In this document: piece after piece, positions 61,357 through 64,000 of the stretch
How positions within the stretch are numbered: position 1 is the first letter of the stretch
Layout of the letters: each line of letters begins with the position of its first letter
Assembly: GCA_964386915.1 (NCBI GenBank)
Contig: CAYLUQ010000010.1
Span: forward strand, 21,600 to 85,599
DNA from: JADHMP01 sp964386915
Lineage (GTDB): Bacteria > Bacteroidota > Bacteroidia > Flavobacteriales > Flavobacteriaceae
Direction of reading: 5' to 3'
DNA: 64,000 nt
The notes under the pieces: model-generated
What the model was told of the DNA's origin: nothing
Databases searched by the model: none
The model's input: the letters and a program-made list of their open reading frames with translations, nothing else
Program-made: the position numbers and the translations under genes

Positions 61357-63225
61357 TTAGGGGCACGTTCCCCAAAGGGGTTTGTTGGCGTCTGTAAGTG
61401 CTGAGTTGGTTCCAAATTCAGATGGTTCATTGGGTATATTGGTTACACACCAACCCGAAAGATCTTGATTAAACGCAGTGGCTTCTTCAAACATAGAATA
61501 CATATTAGTAATACTTGAGGTGTCCCATCTTCCTATGTCTTGATTAAACGTTCTGGCGTATTTAAACATAGCCCCCATATTTTTTACCTTAGAAGTATCC
61601 CAATTTCCAATGTCATAATTAAACAAGGCTACATTATTAAACATAGACACCATGCTGGTTACATTAGCGGTATCCCAACGTCCTAAATTTTGATTAAACG
61701 CTATGGCATCCTGAAACATGGCTCCCATAGTGGTTACCTTAGAAGTGTTCCAGTTGCCAATATCTTGATTGAAGAGTTGGGCTTCTTGAAACATGGCATA
61801 CATATTGGCCACATTGGAGGTGTTCCAACTACCAATGTCTTGATTGAAAGAAGTGGCATAAATAAACATGGCTTCCATATTGCTTACGCGAGCGGTATTC
61901 CAGTTTCCGATATCTTGATTGAAAGAAGTAGCATAATTAAACATTGATTCCATATTGGATACACTGGCAGTGTTCCACAACCCTATATTTTGATTGAACG
62001 AAATGGCTTTACTGAACATAAACCCCATGTCCTTTACAGATGCGGTATTCCAACCTCCAATATTTTGATTAAATGCTAATGCTCTGTAAAACATATAACT
62101 CATATCCTCCACGGAGGAGGTATCCCATTGCTCAATAGGTTGATTAAAAACTAATGCTTCTTGAAAGAGTGCCCTCATATTGGTTACTGTTGAGGTATTC
62201 CAATTCCCAATATCTTGGTTAAATGCAGATGCATATTTAAACATAGCCTCCAGATTGGTTACGCTAGCAACCTCCCAGCTTCCTATATTTTGATTAAAGG
62301 ATTTGGCTTTTTCAAACATAGAGGCCATAGTGGTTACCTTAGCGGTGTTCCAATTTTTTAAATCTTGGTTAAAAGCAGAGGCTTCCTTAAACATTGACTT
62401 CATGTTTAAGACGTTAGCTGTGTTCCAATCGCCAATAGTTTGATTGAATCTTGTGGCTTTTTCAAACATAGACTCCATAGTGCTAACAACAGTTGTATTC
62501 CAATTGCCAATAGCTTGATTAAAAGCTGTAGCTTCTTGAAACATTGCCTTCATGTTGAATACCCTTGCTGTATCCCAATTTGCAAGCTCTTGGTTGAATG
62601 CTTTTGCTTCTTGAAAGATAGCCTCCATAGTGGTTACACTAGAGATATCCCAACTCCCAATAGCTTGATTAAAGGTTGTTGCTTCTTTAAAAAGGGCCTC
62701 CATAGTAGTGACCTTAGAGGTGTTCCAACTGCCAATAGCTTGATTAAAGTTTGTTGCTTGTTGAAACATAGCTTTCATGTTAGTTACTTGAGACGTATCC
62801 CAATTCCCTATTTCTTGGTTAAATGTGCTTGCTTCTTTAAACATAGCTTCCATATTAGTTACATTAGCCGTATCCCAAAAATGAATTGCTTCATTAAAGT
62901 CATAATGAGATTGAAAAAGAGTACTCATATCCGTAACCAAGGTTGTGCACAAGCTGACATTGCCTACTTCGATTTGTGCTCCAATAGTGGCATTGTCAAC
63001 TACTGTGTAGATGATATCGTCAATAATTTCTGTATCTCCGGCAGAGGCTTCTGGACATTTACAAATTCCATTTTCAAAATAGATAAGGGTAGAAGAACTG
63101 GTCAGGGTAGCAGCAGCAGTAGTGTCTAGAGTTTCTAGGGGTATTTCAATAAGCTCCTCAGAAAGGCTGCGTTTGAAACAATTATTAAACAGCAAAACCA
63201 CTAAGAGGAGTAATCCCTTTTTCAT
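61357..63225 (-). CDS. BspA-type 25-residue-repeat surface lipoprotein
   Basis: 622 residues. A lipoprotein signal ([16 protein letters not shown], Cys16) and a short N-terminal domain with [19 protein letters not shown] come first. From residue 100 to 599 there are exactly twenty consecutive 25-residue units of the type [25 protein letters not shown] (DUF285/BspA family leucine-rich-repeat-like). A 23-residue tail ending WGTCP closes the protein. Such proteins are surface-exposed and often bind other cells or matrix; no ligand can be named. It starts by a one-base stop/start overlap (TAATG) with the upstream barrel-protein gene, so the two are translationally coupled. Confidence 0.93.
   Translation of the reverse strand: MKKGLLLLVVLLFNNCFKRSLSEELIEIPLETLDTTAAATLTSSSTLIYFENGICKCPEASAGDTEIIDDIIYTVVDNATIGAQIEVGNVSLCTTLVTDMSTLFQSHYDFNEAIHFWDTANVTNMEAMFKEASTFNQEIGNWDTSQVTNMKAMFQQATNFNQAIGSWNTSKVTTMEALFKEATTFNQAIGSWDISSVTTMEAIFQEAKAFNQELANWDTARVFNMKAMFQEATAFNQAIGNWNTTVVSTMESMFEKATRFNQTIGDWNTANVLNMKSMFKEASAFNQDLKNWNTAKVTTMASMFEKAKSFNQNIGSWEVASVTNLEAMFKYASAFNQDIGNWNTSTVTNMRALFQEALVFNQPIEQWDTSSVEDMSYMFYRALAFNQNIGGWNTASVKDMGFMFSKAISFNQNIGLWNTASVSNMESMFNYATSFNQDIGNWNTARVSNMEAMFIYATSFNQDIGSWNTSNVANMYAMFQEAQLFNQDIGNWNTSKVTTMGAMFQDAIAFNQNLGRWDTANVTSMVSMFNNVALFNYDIGNWDTSKVKNMGAMFKYARTFNQDIGRWDTSSITNMYSMFEEATAFNQDLSGWCVTNIPNEPSEFGTNSALTDANKPLWGTCP
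61429..62928 (-). repeat. Twenty tandem 75-bp units encoding 25-residue BspA repeats
   Basis: The coding DNA from residue 100 to 599 repeats with a strict 75-base period. Invariant or near-invariant codons give MxxMF, FNQ, I, W(N/D)T and VTN at fixed places; no unit has gained or lost a residue. Units differ at third positions and in the variable residues, so this is an old array and not a fresh duplication. The first unit ([11 protein letters not shown]) and the last ([10 protein letters not shown]) are the most divergent. Confidence 0.95.
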
Positions 63226-63869
63226 TAATAAATTATGCTTATACCGGTTAAAATGCCACCGTGTTTGATTGTATATCCCACTTCGGGCACTAGACCAAAA
63301 TTACCATAGATTTTGATGGGATAGGTGATGGATAGGGAATAGTCTATCTCACTAAAGGAATCTAGTGTTTGGAGGGTGTTGTATAGCTGTTCGGGATTGG
63401 CATATGAAAACCCTTCTGCAACCTCTGAAGCTTTATATCCTTTGTTTAGCAAGGTTTTTTTAGGGCCACTTCGTAAGCCAACCCCAAGTTTAACATTGAA
63501 ATTTTCAATGACCTTATAGCCCAGCGTAAGCCAATAGGCTCTGGTTTGTGAAGCAAAGCTACCATTGAATCCTCTTGGCTTCCAAACAGCATTTTGCTCA
63601 AATTTTTCTAGGTATAAAAATTCTTCTGAAACCTGAAAACCGACAATGAAATTATCATAGTAGACATCTAAAATGAAATGATAGGCTCCATCATTGAACA
63701 AAGCATTTACTTCTGGACCATAATAGGGAGTTGGATATAGTGTCTGCCCTTCAACCAAAAAGCCCAATGAAACCCCTGCAAAGCCATCACCAGAAACTGC
63801 TCTGTCGTTCCACTCTTGTGAAAACACTAAAAGAGGCCCCAAAAAAAAGACTATTAACCTCTTCTTCAT
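63225..63869 (-). CDS. Outer-membrane beta-barrel-type protein, unknown family
   Basis: 214 residues with a Sec signal ([18 protein letters not shown]). The mature part alternates aromatic/hydrophobic and polar residues in barrel-like strands ([65 protein letters not shown]) and ends in an aromatic residue (ISIIY), as outer-membrane proteins do. I cannot assign a family; PorP/SprF-like helpers of type IX secretion are similar in style but their NPA-type motif is missing. It is first in a two-gene unit with the BspA-type lipoprotein. Confidence 0.7.
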   Translation of the reverse strand: MKKRLIVFFLGPLLVFSQEWNDRAVSGDGFAGVSLGFLVEGQTLYPTPYYGPEVNALFNDGAYHFILDVYYDNFIVGFQVSEEFLYLEKFEQNAVWKPRGFNGSFASQTRAYWLTLGYKVIENFNVKLGVGLRSGPKKTLLNKGYKASEVAEGFSYANPEQLYNTLQTLDSFSEIDYSLSITYPIKIYGNFGLVPEVGYTIKHGGILTGISIIY

Positions 63870-63897
63870 TTTATCTTTCTTCCAGATTGCAATCTAT

Positions 63898-63905
63898 CAA
63901 ATATA
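63898..63905 (-). promoter_or_regulatory. -7 box of the barrel-protein/BspA operon
   Basis: TATATTTG on the minus strand, 28 bases before the ATG at 63869. No TTTG box is visible at -33, where the upstream terminator hairpin lies. Confidence 0.45.
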
Positions 63906-63945
63906 AAAAATCCCTAAACACTTTTTTTTAAGCGTAATAGGGATT
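63906..63945 (-). terminator. Rho-independent terminator of a gene beyond the right edge
   Basis: On the minus strand AATCCCTA, two bases, ACGCTT, an A loop, AAGTGT, one base, TAGGGATT form a 14-bp two-part stem, followed by TTTTTAT. It would end a minus-strand gene that lies to the right of the window. The T run merges into the next operon's -7 box. Confidence 0.75.
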
Positions 63946-64000
63946 GTTGTTGCGGAGAAAGAGGCTCCTTTTGATTTGTCCTCTATTGTCCTGTATTTAT

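Noticed and set aside
61690..63129. Long open frames on the plus strand opposite the BspA-type gene (for example 62440-63129)
   Set aside because: They are the antisense of the 75-base repeat, which keeps one opposite frame open by periodicity; the Cys/His-rich translation has no signal, start context or family resemblance.
63890..64000. Short open minus-strand frames at the right edge, one reading QKEPLSPQQQSLLRLKKSV before a stop
   Set aside because: That frame has a stop a few codons upstream and runs into a strong terminator hairpin; the other open frame has no recognisable content. No gene end can be supported from 64000 leftwards.

Overview
The window is from a member of the Bacteroidota, most likely a marine-type flavobacterium (Flavobacteriaceae). 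Four things point there: AT-rich DNA, promoters of the form TTTG-N19-TAnnTTTG instead of the usual -35/-10 boxes, weak ribosome binding sites, and gene neighbourhoods typical of that group (rpmH, a short carB without its allosteric domain, priA next to a LytTR gene next to rpsF-rpsR-rplI, a DUF6495 gene, hisS). Most carbohydrate genes carry lipoprotein, Sec or Tat-like signals. I see no phage, transposase, CRISPR array, rRNA or tRNA.

Region 1 (1-23.3 kb) is mostly housekeeping. It holds rpmH, carB, a cobalamin riboswitch in front of a BtuB-like TonB-dependent receptor (preceded by a DUF6580 membrane protein), an S41 protease lipoprotein divergent from an ECF-sigma / anti-sigma-like / DUF4252 operon, purB, a rlmH-rdgB operon with two hypotheticals, yihY, priA, a LytTR regulator with a degenerate receiver, the S6-S18-L9 operon, hisS and a sterol-desaturase-like enzyme. 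It ends with a Gfo/Idh/MocA oxidoreductase and a DUF1080 protein, a pair that fits 3-keto-glycoside chemistry.

Region 2 (23.3-38.4 kb) starts with a tightly packed minus-strand operon for non-phosphorylative L-fucose (or L-rhamnose) catabolism: 2-keto-3-deoxy-sugar-acid dehydrogenase, diketo-acid hydrolase, lactonase, sugar dehydrogenase, FucP-like permease and mutarotase. The sugar-acid dehydratase the pathway needs is not in the window. After it come a DEAD-box helicase, a second secreted Gfo/Idh protein, an MFS transporter, and a three-gene 'planctomycete-type' cluster (PSD1/cytochrome c, DUF1501, DUF2231/cytochrome c).

Region 3 (38.4-55.2 kb) is the least explained part. An HxlR regulator is followed by a minus-strand operon (fumarylacetoacetase-fold enzyme, sialidase-fold protein, DHDPS-family aldolase, Na+/solute symporter). 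Divergent from it is a plus-strand run: cytochrome c fused to a PQQ-type sugar dehydrogenase, a glycosyltransferase, a rhodanese, an alditol-oxidase-like flavoprotein, a second sialidase-fold protein and a propeller/alpha-toroid protein. A creatininase-family protein, an esterase, a degraded DUF3237 gene and an SGNH hydrolase follow. Together these look like uptake and oxidative/cleavage breakdown of an unidentified sugar or sugar acid.

Region 4 (55.2-64 kb) has a complete RND efflux operon (adaptor, pump, TolC). It then has a translationally coupled pair: an outer-membrane barrel protein and a lipoprotein built from exactly twenty 25-residue BspA-type repeats.
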